From: Labilithrix luteola | Lineage (GTDB): Bacteria > Myxococcota_A > Polyangia > Polyangiales > Polyangiaceae | Length of the DNA: 11,423 bases | Reading direction: 5' to 3' | NCBI GenBank assembly: GCA_026225435.1 | Contig: JAMFST010000675.1 | Location: 1 to 11,423 of the forward strand | Part shown: in pieces, positions 1-6,974 of the stretch | Layout: every line of letters starts with the position of its first letter | How positions within the stretch are numbered: the first letter of the stretch is position 1 | Notes under the pieces: model-generated | Told to the model about the DNA's origin: nothing | Database searches by the model: none | The model's input: only the letters and a program-made list of their open reading frames with translations | Program-made: the position numbers and the translations under genes

Positions 1-239
1 CAGTCGCTGTACCGCCGATTGAGCACCCGGTTGATTTCGTCGTCGGTCAGACGGTAGATAAAAATCGAGTAACCGATGTTGGCGTCCGGTCGCCGCGCCC
101 GAAGGTACGCGGCCAGCCGCGCAAATCTGAGCCATTCGAAACGGGCCCAGACGGCATCGAGTTGTTTGGCGGTGAATTGTTTCAACAGGTCATCGCGAGC
201 AGCGGTGTCATGCCAGTAGGAGTTGAAGACCGGGATGGC
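1..239 (-). CDS. Partial unrecognised protein, truncated at both ends
   Basis: Read on the minus strand, about 79 codons stay open from 239 to the window edge with no stop. They give a protein-like mix (…PVFNSYWHD…QLDAVWARFEWLRF…IFIYRLTDDEINRVLNRRYSD) with coding-like composition. I do not recognise the family. No start codon is seen: the 5' end is lost where the sequence changes abruptly at about 228-245 into a plus-strand kinase gene, and the 3' end lies beyond base 1. GC in bases 1-240 is 59% by hand count, against 77% in 241-480, so the fragment probably has another origin (transferred DNA or a chimeric contig end). The plus-strand frame starting at 162 is antisense here and is not thought to be coding. 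Confidence 0.5.
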
Positions 240-1589
240 GCGCCGGCGGAGCCCGCGGGGCAGGCGAGCCTCACCCGGACCGGCGCGCTCCTCGGCACGC
301 CGCGCTACATGTCCGCCGAGCAGCATCGCGGCGCGCCGGCCGGCCCGGCCAGCGATCAGTTCAGCTTCGCCGTCGCGCTCTACGAGGCGGTGTACCGCCA
401 GGCGCCGTTCGCGGGGGAGACCGCCGAGGATCGCCGGCTGGCCGTGCTCTCCGGCAAGCTGGCGGTGCTCCCCATGCACACGCGGCTGGGCGTGCCCGAG
501 TGGCTGCACCAGACGCTCGTGCGCGCGCTGTCGCAGGATCCCGCGGCGCGCCATCCCGACATGTACGCTCTGCTCGCGGCGCTCTACGAGCCGGCGCGCG
601 CCAGCCGGAAGCGGACGCGCCCGGCCTTCTTCGTCGCGCTGGCCGCGGCCTCCTTGCTCGGCCTGGCGGGCTTCGCGCTCCTCGGGTCTTCGCCGGCCGG
701 ACAGGTCGCGGTGACGCCGACGGCGCAGGCCGCGATCGCCGGAGGGAAGGGGCCCGCGGGCGGCAGACCGACCCCTCCGCCGGCTCCGGCCCCGACGTGC
801 GCCGGACAGACGGCAGCGGCGGGCACCGTCCCCACCGTCTACTTCGTCGTCGACAACTCCGGCGGCATGAACAAGGGGTCCAAATGGACGAACGTGCGCT
901 CGATGGTGGACAGTGTCTACCGCGGCTTCGGCTCGCAGGTGTCGACCGGCGCGGCCCTCTTCCCCGGCAAGCTCGCCAGCAAGTGGGCCTGCGATCCCGG
1001 CGCCGAGGTGTTCGCGCCGAAGATGGACGACCTCGGCGACGGAGGCATCGCCGCCCCGGCGCTCCGCCCCGGGCAGCTCCTCCACGCGCTCGATGTGCCG
1101 CCGCTGGGGGCGACGCCGGCGGCGTCGACCTTGAACGCGCTGCGCAACGAGCTGCTCGAGCAGAAGCAGCGCGGACCGGTCGCGGTGATCCTCGCCACCG
1201 ACGGAGGGGTGAGCTGCGGCCTGGCGACCTCCTGCGAGGCGCGCGACTGCGACTCGAACATCGAGGGGACGTACGGCTGCAGCCTGGACGCGCCGACCTG
1301 CTGCACCGCCGCCCGGGGGCTCGGTCGGGACTGCGTCGACGACGGCGGCGCCGTGGCGGCCGTCGGTGAGCTGCGCGCCGCCGGCATCCCCACGTACGTG
1401 GTGGGCACCGATCCCTACCCCCGGTACGCGCAGGTGCTCGAGGCGATGTCCAGGGCAGGCGGCACCGCGCGCAAGGCGAAGACCGGTTACTACGATGTCG
1501 CCGACAACGCCGGCCGCAGCTCGCCCCTGGTCACGGACGTCGCGCACGCGCTCGGCGTCTGCGTCCTCCCCGCCATCGCCGCGCGCTGA
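162..1589 (+). CDS. Truncated Ser/Thr kinase C-lobe fused to TM helix and VWA domain
   Basis: The open frame begins with ATG at 162, but only from about 234 does it look like the real gene; the first 24 or so codons are antisense to the fragment at 1-239. Residues 45-54 (GTPRYMSAEQ) are the kinase P+1 loop/APE region. D65 in SDQFSFAVALYE is the subdomain IX aspartate and R130 (DPAARHPD) the subdomain XI arginine. The glycine-rich loop, catalytic Lys, HRD and DFG motifs are all absent, so this copy cannot be an active kinase. A membrane helix lies at about 154-175, then a Pro-rich linker. From about 224 a VWA domain carries a variant metal site (DNSGGM, 231-236) and VILATDGGVSCG, with many cysteines suggesting an exported, disulfide-bonded domain. 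An intact version would be a membrane kinase with an external VWA sensor. It converges on the PilZ gene with a 7-bp gap. Confidence 0.75.
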   Translation: MFGGELFQQVIASSGVMPVGVEDRDGAPAEPAGQASLTRTGALLGTPRYMSAEQHRGAPAGPASDQFSFAVALYEAVYRQAPFAGETAEDRRLAVLSGKLAVLPMHTRLGVPEWLHQTLVRALSQDPAARHPDMYALLAALYEPARASRKRTRPAFFVALAAASLLGLAGFALLGSSPAGQVAVTPTAQAAIAGGKGPAGGRPTPPPAPAPTCAGQTAAAGTVPTVYFVVDNSGGMNKGSKWTNVRSMVDSVYRGFGSQVSTGAALFPGKLASKWACDPGAEVFAPKMDDLGDGGIAAPALRPGQLLHALDVPPLGATPAASTLNALRNELLEQKQRGPVAVILATDGGVSCGLATSCEARDCDSNIEGTYGCSLDAPTCCTAARGLGRDCVDDGGAVAAVGELRAAGIPTYVVGTDPYPRYAQVLEAMSRAGGTARKAKTGYYDVADNAGRSSPLVTDVAHALGVCVLPAIAAR

Positions 1590-1601
1590 TGCGGCGTCAG
1601 C
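1585..1601. terminator. Short inverted repeat across two convergent stop codons
   Basis: GCTGA (1585-1589) and TCAGC (1597-1601) form a 5-bp stem with a 7-nt loop. The arms contain the TGA stops of the VWA gene and of the convergent PilZ gene. There is no T-tract. Three of the five pairs follow automatically from two facing TGA codons, so a terminator role is only a possibility. Confidence 0.2.
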
Positions 1602-1908
1602 TCTCTGCCTCGTAGTCGAGGTCGCTTATCAGCTGGAGCAGGGCCAGCGCGGCGCTCTCGGTGGTCAGCTGGAAGGCGACGCCGATACGGCTGTCGAGCC
1701 CGTCGGCCGATTCGCCGATCCAGGCGACGGTGGCCTCGATGGTCAGCGGATCCCACAAGGTCGGCGAGACGAAGGCGATGGTGAGCGGCTCTCCCGGCTC
1801 CATCGACTCGTTGAGCTCGAAGCACGCGCCGCCGAGCGACAGGTTCTTCACCGCGGCCTCGCGCTCCCAGCCCGAGCTGCCGCTGGTCACCAGCGCCGAG
1901 GCGCGCAT
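1597..1908 (-). CDS. Small PilZ-domain protein (uncertain start)
   Basis: The protein is 103 residues from the ATG at 1908. It is a stand-alone PilZ fold: NLSLGG (N22, S24, G27) matches the D/N-x-S-x-x-G motif, followed by beta strands and IGVAF. PilZ domains bind cyclic di-GMP and often control motility or surface polysaccharide, but the upstream RxxxR half of the site falls at or before the chosen start (RRAMR, just 5'), so binding is uncertain. The same frame stays open to an ATG at 2061, but codons upstream of about 1925 have many A/T third positions and that start has no ribosome site. The only strong site, GGAGGA at 1956-1951, faces an ATG at 1943 that is out of frame with PilZ. Divergent from the larger PilZ gene at 2076. 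Confidence 0.65.
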   Translation of the reverse strand: MRASALVTSGSSGWEREAAVKNLSLGGACFELNESMEPGEPLTIAFVSPTLWDPLTIEATVAWIGESADGLDSRIGVAFQLTTESAALALLQLISDLDYEAES

Positions 1909-2075
1909 CGCGCGGCGCGCATGAACGCGAAAACCGCGTACATCCGGCTTTCCTCCGGGATATCTGGTCGTATCAGCGCCGCCGGTGCCTTCCACCCGCA
2001 GTACATTACCTGGGCGGCTTGCGTAGGTCTCTCGCGTTCCGGAGACGACGTACGGTACCATTGGAAGAAGGCAAA
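1909..2075. promoter_or_regulatory. Divergent intergenic region between two PilZ genes
   Basis: The region is richer in A/T than the flanking genes and should hold promoters for both. On the plus strand GAAGAAGG (2064-2071) sits four bases before the ATG at 2076 and is a good ribosome-binding site. On the minus strand GGAGGA (1956-1951) precedes an ATG at 1943 that opens an 18-codon frame ending at 1887, overlapping the PilZ start at 1908. I found no convincing -35/-10 pair in either direction. Confidence 0.4.
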
Positions 2076-4028
2076 ATGAGTCAGGACACGCGCAAGGACC
2101 GCCGCGCCAAGATCGTGAGCTTGAACGTGCGCTACAAAAGCGCCACGGTCGACGAGTTCATCGAGAATCACTCGCACGACGTCTCCAAGGGAGGGCTGTT
2201 CATCAAGACGCCCACGCCCTTCCCGCCGGGCACGCTCCTCAAGTTCGAGATCCGCATCGCCAGCGACAAGGCGGTCATCTCGGGGGTCGGGCGGGTGGTC
2301 TGGAAGCGCGAGCCGACGCAGGCCGGCACCGAGCGGCCCGCCGGCATGGGGGTGAAGTTCATCAAGGTCGACGAGTCGTCCCGCGCGACGATCGACCGGG
2401 TGGTCGGCACCGGCGCAGCGCCCGGTGCGGGCGGGAACTTCGAATCGGAGCTCCCCGAGGACAAGACGAGCGTCCCGGTTCCGCCGGCAGGCCCCGGCCC
2501 CGCGCGTCCGCCGCTGGTGCGTCGCGCGACCATGGCCGGCCTGGGAGATGGCTCGGTCCGTCCGGAGGCGCTCGCCGCCGCGCTGGCGAACAGCTCCAAC
2601 CCGCCGCCCGTCAATCTCTCCGCCGGTCCCGCCGCTCCCCGTCCGGGGACGGCGGCTGCTGCTGCCGCGCTGAAGGCGATGCCGACGGTGCCGCGGCCGA
2701 TGTTCCCCGGTCAGCTCCAGAGCCTGCTCCACGAGGAGCCGGTGAAGGAGCCGACGATGATGAAGCAGGCCGCCGAGCTCCTCGAGGAGGCGCTCAAGGA
2801 GGCCGGCGGCTCGATGGCGGACATCGGGGACAACCCGCTGTTCAATCGCCCGTCGCGTCGTCCCCGTCCGCAGAGCACGCCGGATGCGGGCGGGAGCGCG
2901 AACGCGCCGACGATGCCGCCGGGTCCTGGCGCCGAGGACGCGCTCAGCGCCACGAAGACGCTGGTGGATGCCTCGTCCGACGAGCCGCCGGTTCGCAGCC
3001 TCCGCGGGACCACGACAGCCATCGGTCTGCCGCCGCCGCCCGGGGTGAACCTGCGCGCCAGCAGCACCGCGCTCCCTTCGGGGGGCGTGACGCCGCCGAC
3101 TCCGCCCACGCCGAGGACGCCGTCCGTCCCGCCGCCGCTGGACGAGGCTGCGCCCAAGAGCACCCGCAGCACGCGGCCGCCGCCCATGCCCACGCCGGTC
3201 ATGGCCGACGCGGACGAGGAGTCGGTGGCCTCCGAGTCGGACATCGCGGCGCTCGCCTCGGACGGGGCGATCGCTCCGGTGGCGCCGCTGCGCGTCGACA
3301 CGCCGCCGGTTCGTCCGGTGAGCGCGCGGGCGCAGCTCGGCTCGATGCACGATGCCCAGCGACGCAGCGGCGGCGGAGGGCTCATCTGGGCCGGCCTCGG
3401 CGTGGTCGTCGTCTTCGGCCTTTTCGGCAGCTACAAGATGGGGCTCTTCGGCGGCGGCGCAGACCAGCCGGCGCCGAGCGCGACGGCGGCCGACACCAGC
3501 ACCCCTCCCGCGAGCGCGAGCACGCCGGCGATGAGCGCGGCGCCCTCGGCGTCGATGTCGGCGACGGCAACGGCGAGCGCCTCGGCGACCGCCACCACGG
3601 GCACGACGACCAGCGCGTCCGCGAGCGCCGCACCTTCGACGACGGCTTCGTCGACGGCGGCAGCCGCGACCGCGACCACCGCTGCTCCCACCGCCGCAGC
3701 GACCGCGGTGGCTCCGCGTCCGGTGCGCCGGCGCCCCAAGCCGGTGCCGACGGAGGACGACACCACGCCGGACACGCCGTCCACGGCCGACACGTCGATG
3801 AGCACGACGCCCACCGCGACGGCGACCGCCACCGCCACCGCGACGGCGACCAGCACACCGGCGCCGACGACCACCGCGACGGCCGCCCCGACCACCACGC
3901 CGACCGCAGCTCCGACGACGACCGCGACGGCGAAGCCGACCGCGACCTCCGACTCGACGGCCGCCCCGACCGCGACGACGCGCCGCACCATCGGCACCGC
4001 CGCCCCGACCGCTACCGATACGCCCTAG
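2076..4028 (+). CDS. TIGR02266-type PilZ protein with TM helix and Thr/Ala-rich tail
   Basis: The protein is 650 residues. The ATG at 2076 is chosen because GAAGAAGG precedes it and homology begins there; an in-frame ATG at 2019 would add 19 unconserved residues. Residues about 8-112 match the myxobacterial TIGR02266 PilZ-like domain: an R6-xxx-R10 pair, D35-x-S37-x-x-G40 (DVSKGG), GVGRVVW, and PAGMGVKF followed by DESSRATIDRVV. These are the positions used for cyclic di-GMP binding in PilZ proteins. Residues about 113-430 are a Pro/Ala/Arg-rich, probably disordered linker with a short helical patch (MMKQAAELLEEALKEAGG). A single membrane helix lies at about 436-455. The last 190 or so residues are almost all Thr, Ala, Ser and Pro, and would lie outside the cytoplasm if the PilZ end is inside. 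The role is unknown; a cyclic di-GMP signal carried to the envelope is an inference. Confidence 0.85.
   Translation: MSQDTRKDRRAKIVSLNVRYKSATVDEFIENHSHDVSKGGLFIKTPTPFPPGTLLKFEIRIASDKAVISGVGRVVWKREPTQAGTERPAGMGVKFIKVDESSRATIDRVVGTGAAPGAGGNFESELPEDKTSVPVPPAGPGPARPPLVRRATMAGLGDGSVRPEALAAALANSSNPPPVNLSAGPAAPRPGTAAAAAALKAMPTVPRPMFPGQLQSLLHEEPVKEPTMMKQAAELLEEALKEAGGSMADIGDNPLFNRPSRRPRPQSTPDAGGSANAPTMPPGPGAEDALSATKTLVDASSDEPPVRSLRGTTTAIGLPPPPGVNLRASSTALPSGGVTPPTPPTPRTPSVPPPLDEAAPKSTRSTRPPPMPTPVMADADEESVASESDIAALASDGAIAPVAPLRVDTPPVRPVSARAQLGSMHDAQRRSGGGGLIWAGLGVVVVFGLFGSYKMGLFGGGADQPAPSATAADTSTPPASASTPAMSAAPSASMSATATASASATATTGTTTSASASAAPSTTASSTAAAATATTAAPTAAATAVAPRPVRRRPKPVPTEDDTTPDTPSTADTSMSTTPTATATATATATATSTPAPTTTATAAPTTTPTAAPTTTATAKPTATSDSTAAPTATTRRTIGTAAPTATDTP
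3478..4025 (+). repeat. Low-complexity Thr/Ala/Ser/Pro codon repeat (protein tail)
   Basis: This is the coding sequence for the C-terminal tail of the PilZ/TM protein. It is dominated by alternating ACN and GCN codons. The purest run is about 3810-3852, giving an uninterrupted Thr-Ala dipeptide series, and later blocks repeat TTTA/PTAAPTTT-like units. Such tracts expand and contract by slippage, and they also create long open frames on the opposite strand that are not genes. Confidence 0.75.
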
Positions 4029-4038
4029 GCTTGGGCGT
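4020..4038. terminator. Small hairpin over overlapping convergent stops
   Basis: ACGCCC (4020-4025) and GGGCGT (4033-4038) pair perfectly around a 7-nt loop. The plus-strand TAG (4026-4028) and minus-strand TAG (4027-4025) share the CTAG at 4025-4028, so the two genes overlap by four bases and have no other intergenic space for termination. No T-tract follows on either strand, so termination here is a guess. Confidence 0.3.
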
Positions 4039-4618
4039 CTTGTAGCGGCTCCGGCAGCTGCCGGAGCACGTCGAAGAAGCTCCGGACGATCATCAGGGTG
4101 ATCCCCCAGACCAGCTCCCCGTCATGGGTGTGGCCGACGCGGGGGAACGTGCCGCTCGCGCGCCCGGTGAAGAGCCGGAGCGGCACCGAGAACACCCGCG
4201 CGACCTCCGCCGCGCTCGGCGTGGCGATGAACCCCGGCGCGATCCAGCCGACGATCGGCGTGATGACGAAGCCGGTGTGCGTGTGCATGTCGTCGAGCGG
4301 CCCGAGCACGTCGACGCTGGCGCGCTGCAGGCCGATCTCCTCGAAGGCCTCGCGGGTCGCCGTGTCGACCGCGTCCTGATCGCCCGGGTCGCGCTTGCCG
4401 CCGGGCAGCGCCACCTGCCCCGCGTGCTTGCGCATGTCGGCCGCGCGCCGCAGGAGCCACAGCCAGGTCTCCCCCTGGTCCTCGTAGAGCGGCAGGAGCA
4501 CCGCGCTGGGGACGCCGCCTTGCTGCACGCGCCGCGTCCGTCGCGAGAGCTCGGTGCGGAGCGGCTCGCGCAGGGCGCGCTCGGTGAGCGGTGGAAGCGG
4601 TCGGAGCGCGCCGTTCAC
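4025..4618 (-). CDS. NUDIX hydrolase, CoA diphosphatase (NudL-like)
   Basis: The protein is 197 residues, close to E. coli NudL. The CoA-pyrophosphatase family signature before the Nudix box is visible: LLRRAADMRKHAGQVALPGG (55-74), with R63, H65 and G67. The box follows as GGKRDPGD…TREAFEEIGL, with catalytic and metal-binding residues R89, E90, E93 and E94. The first box acid is Asp and the spacer is one residue longer than the generic motif, as I recall for NudL relatives. Members hydrolyse CoA and acyl-CoA to 3',5'-ADP and 4'-phosphopantetheine, using Mg or Mn, in the cytoplasm. The start is GTG at 4618; GTGA overlaps the stop of the upstream gene by four bases, implying translational coupling. 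The gene ends in the CTAG shared with the convergent PilZ gene. Confidence 0.9.
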   Translation of the reverse strand: MNGALRPLPPLTERALREPLRTELSRRTRRVQQGGVPSAVLLPLYEDQGETWLWLLRRAADMRKHAGQVALPGGKRDPGDQDAVDTATREAFEEIGLQRASVDVLGPLDDMHTHTGFVITPIVGWIAPGFIATPSAAEVARVFSVPLRLFTGRASGTFPRVGHTHDGELVWGITLMIVRSFFDVLRQLPEPLQDAQA

Positions 4619-6900
4619 AGGTTGGTTCCGACGTTTCCGATGGAGATGCTCGGACCGAAGACGAAGCCGGACGGATTGCCTTGAGCCCCGCCGATGGCGC
4701 GCGACGGCTCGAACTCGTACCAGGCGTGGAGGTTGACGCTGGTCTCGGTGGCGTTGCCGCGGTTGGCGATGGGGACGCTCAGGCCGATGCCGCTGACGGT
4801 CGCGACCTGCGTGAGCGATTGGTGGTCGAGGCTCTGATCGTTCGCCAGTCCGACCCCCATGATCCCCGCCTCGAAGCCGAGGAACCCGGCGTGCCCTTCG
4901 TCATCCAGCCAGGTGAGGCGGGCGAGCGCGCCGAAGTTGAGCGCGAGGATGCCGCTGTGGGCGGTGTCGCTCACCCGGTACAGACCCGTGGGGATCGCCG
5001 TCGTCGCGTAGAGGCGCGCGTGCCCGGTGCCGGCGAGGATCCCCCACTGGGCGGCCGGCGCGCCGGTGCGCAGCTCGTCGGCGCCGACGTAGTGCGCCTC
5101 GTCCACCACGTGCGCCAGGTGCACGGTGATCTTGTCGAACGGCTGCTGCACCCCCTTGATCCAGGCGAGCCGCGGCGTGGCCGCGTGGTGCAGGATGATC
5201 GGCTGCGCCACGTGCGCCTCGGGGCGCGGGGTGCCGTCGGTGCCGCTGACGTCGATCTCCAGGTTGAGCAGCTGCCCGCCCGCCTCCACCGGGATGCGCT
5301 CGCGGTGAAAGACGAGCCGGCAGCCGTCACGCGCGCCGAAGGGGATCTTCGTGCGATCGCCGGGGAGGATGCGGTGCACGCCGTCGTCCTCGGTGCACAC
5401 CAGCTCGACGATGGGATCGCTGCCGAGCGCCGACGAGCCGAGCGACACGGGCACGTTGGCGGCGTGGAGCGACCGCTCGACCGGCTCGACCACCAGCGCG
5501 AGATCGCTGGCCGCGAGCGAGCCGGGGAGATCGGGATCGCGCACGGCGAAGCGCAGCGACACCATGCCGACGGCGTCCGCCTCGCCGCGGATCATCAGCT
5601 GCCCCTTGTCCGATTCGACGCCGTAGACCCCTTCCTCCGGCAGCGGCACGTAGCGGCGCGGGCCGTCGATCTCCGAGACCGAGAGGTTGGTCGATCGGTT
5701 GGTCGGCACGAAGTCGAGCCGCTGGCCGCCGGCGAGCTCGAGGACCGCGTGCGGCGAGGGGAGCGGCTTCGTCTTGTCGCGCGCCTGGCCCACGGTGGCG
5801 CCGTCGCGCATCGCCAGCACCACCAGCTCGTCCGACTCGACCCGCCCGACGGCGAGGAGCACCGTGTGCCCGTCGTCGGTCTGGGCGACGCGATCGGCGG
5901 CGCGCCCGTTGGCGGTGAACTTGAGCGCGCGCGGATCGCCGCAGCGCGGATCGACCTCGAGCGCCACGCGGGTCTCGTCGGCCGAGCGGATCGGCGGGCC
6001 GGAGACGATGCGCATCGGGCAGGCGAGCACCTGCACGCTGAACGACGTGTCGGTCGCGCCCGAGGCGAGGAAGACGTGCGGCGCGAGGTGCAGCTTCACG
6101 GTGAGCTGGCTCTGGAGAAGGCCTTGGATGCTGCCGGTGGAGCGCACGTGCACGCCGTCGTCGGCGCGGTCGCAGCGGGCACCGGCGCAATCGGCGGAGG
6201 CGACCGCCTCGGGGTGGTCGAGCGGGATGCGCCCGGAGCCGAGATCGAGCGCCGCGTCGGCCGCCTCGACCCGCGAGACGACCATGCGCGCCGGCACGAC
6301 CCGCGCGTCCTCCGGGCCGAGGTTGCGCCCGCGCGCATCGTAGGTGGCGACGTCGTCGCCGATCTTGGCGCCCGCCGGGAGCAGGCGCATGCGTGTCGCG
6401 TCGGCGTTGGCGGGCAGGCCGCGCGGGACCGAGAAGGTGCAGCTCTGGGCGTGCGTGGCCGGGTCCTCGGTGGGCGCGAGACAGGTATCGGCGCTCCGCT
6501 TGCCATCGTGGAACACCTCGAGGCGCGACCCGGCGAGGCCGCGGCCGTGGAGCTCGAGGCGCCCCTCGTCGACGAACCAGGTGACGGTGCTCGGGTCGAC
6601 GGTCGGCGCGTCTCCGAGCGCGACGAGGGTGACCGGCAGACCGGCGATGGCGCACTCGGCGGCGGTGGCGGCCACGCGCGCGTCGACCGGTTGCCCGATG
6701 GCGGCGCGATCCTTCGGCGGCTCGACCCCGGCGGCGGTCGCCGACCATCCCAGCGAGAGCGGGCCGCAGGCGACCTTGCCGGCGATGGCGCCGACGCCCA
6801 CCGGTGCCTGCCAGGTGTCGGCCGCTGCCCGCGACTCCGAGACGAGGAACACCGCGACGAACGCGACCAGCGCTCCTGCGAGAAGAGAAGAACGCGCCAT
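4615..6900 (-). CDS. Large exported beta-rich protein, unrecognised family
   Basis: The protein is 761 residues. The ATG at 6900 opens a clear signal peptide (MARSSLLAGALVAFVAVFLV…SRAAADTW, cleavage at about 26), which decides the start within a longer open frame. The mature part has no family I recognise. Residues 30-540 or so look like successive beta-sandwich segments with scattered cysteine pairs (DCAGARC, QVLACPM). The last 210 or so residues alternate polar and hydrophobic positions and are rich in Gly and Tyr (LYATTAIPTGLYRVSD, GFLGFEAGIMGVGL, FVFGPSISIGNVG), as in a small outer-membrane barrel, though the final residue is Leu, not the usual Phe. It is probably periplasmic or in the outer membrane. 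It sits 74 bp after the monooxygenase on the same strand and overlaps the CoA hydrolase start. No strong ribosome site is seen before 6900. Confidence 0.8.
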   Translation of the reverse strand: MARSSLLAGALVAFVAVFLVSESRAAADTWQAPVGVGAIAGKVACGPLSLGWSATAAGVEPPKDRAAIGQPVDARVAATAAECAIAGLPVTLVALGDAPTVDPSTVTWFVDEGRLELHGRGLAGSRLEVFHDGKRSADTCLAPTEDPATHAQSCTFSVPRGLPANADATRMRLLPAGAKIGDDVATYDARGRNLGPEDARVVPARMVVSRVEAADAALDLGSGRIPLDHPEAVASADCAGARCDRADDGVHVRSTGSIQGLLQSQLTVKLHLAPHVFLASGATDTSFSVQVLACPMRIVSGPPIRSADETRVALEVDPRCGDPRALKFTANGRAADRVAQTDDGHTVLLAVGRVESDELVVLAMRDGATVGQARDKTKPLPSPHAVLELAGGQRLDFVPTNRSTNLSVSEIDGPRRYVPLPEEGVYGVESDKGQLMIRGEADAVGMVSLRFAVRDPDLPGSLAASDLALVVEPVERSLHAANVPVSLGSSALGSDPIVELVCTEDDGVHRILPGDRTKIPFGARDGCRLVFHRERIPVEAGGQLLNLEIDVSGTDGTPRPEAHVAQPIILHHAATPRLAWIKGVQQPFDKITVHLAHVVDEAHYVGADELRTGAPAAQWGILAGTGHARLYATTAIPTGLYRVSDTAHSGILALNFGALARLTWLDDEGHAGFLGFEAGIMGVGLANDQSLDHQSLTQVATVSGIGLSVPIANRGNATETSVNLHAWYEFEPSRAIGGAQGNPSGFVFGPSISIGNVGTNL

Positions 6901-6974
6901 GATCGGCGCGGACAAAAGCACCTCGGATGGAGCCCGTCGCCTCAAAAGCGCGCTCTCGTGCGCCCGCCGTGGCG
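6901..6974. other. 74-bp spacer inside the minus-strand unit
   Basis: This lies between the monooxygenase stop and the start of the exported protein. It holds a GC-rich palindrome (AGCGCGCT) followed by four T on the minus strand, too short to call a terminator. A GAGGTG at about 6925-6920 is too far from the ATG at 6900 to be its ribosome site. I see no clear promoter, so read-through from the monooxygenase is plausible. Confidence 0.3.

Noticed and set aside
2019..2075. N-terminal extension of the large PilZ protein from the ATG at 2019
   Set aside because: An Arg-rich segment with no ribosome site, whereas GAAGAAGG directly precedes the ATG at 2076, where homology begins.
1887..3350. 487-codon open frame on the minus strand
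   Set aside because: It is antisense to the PilZ/TM gene, with Arg-rich low-complexity composition. Only its last 18 codons, from the ATG at 1943, are of interest.
3431..3997. 188-codon Val/Ala-rich minus-strand frame resembling a membrane protein
   Set aside because: It is the complement of Thr/Ala codon repeats, which read as Val/Ala and appear hydrophobic by composition alone.
6901..6974. Terminator after the monooxygenase
   Set aside because: Only an 8-bp palindrome and four T on the minus strand, with no adequate stem.
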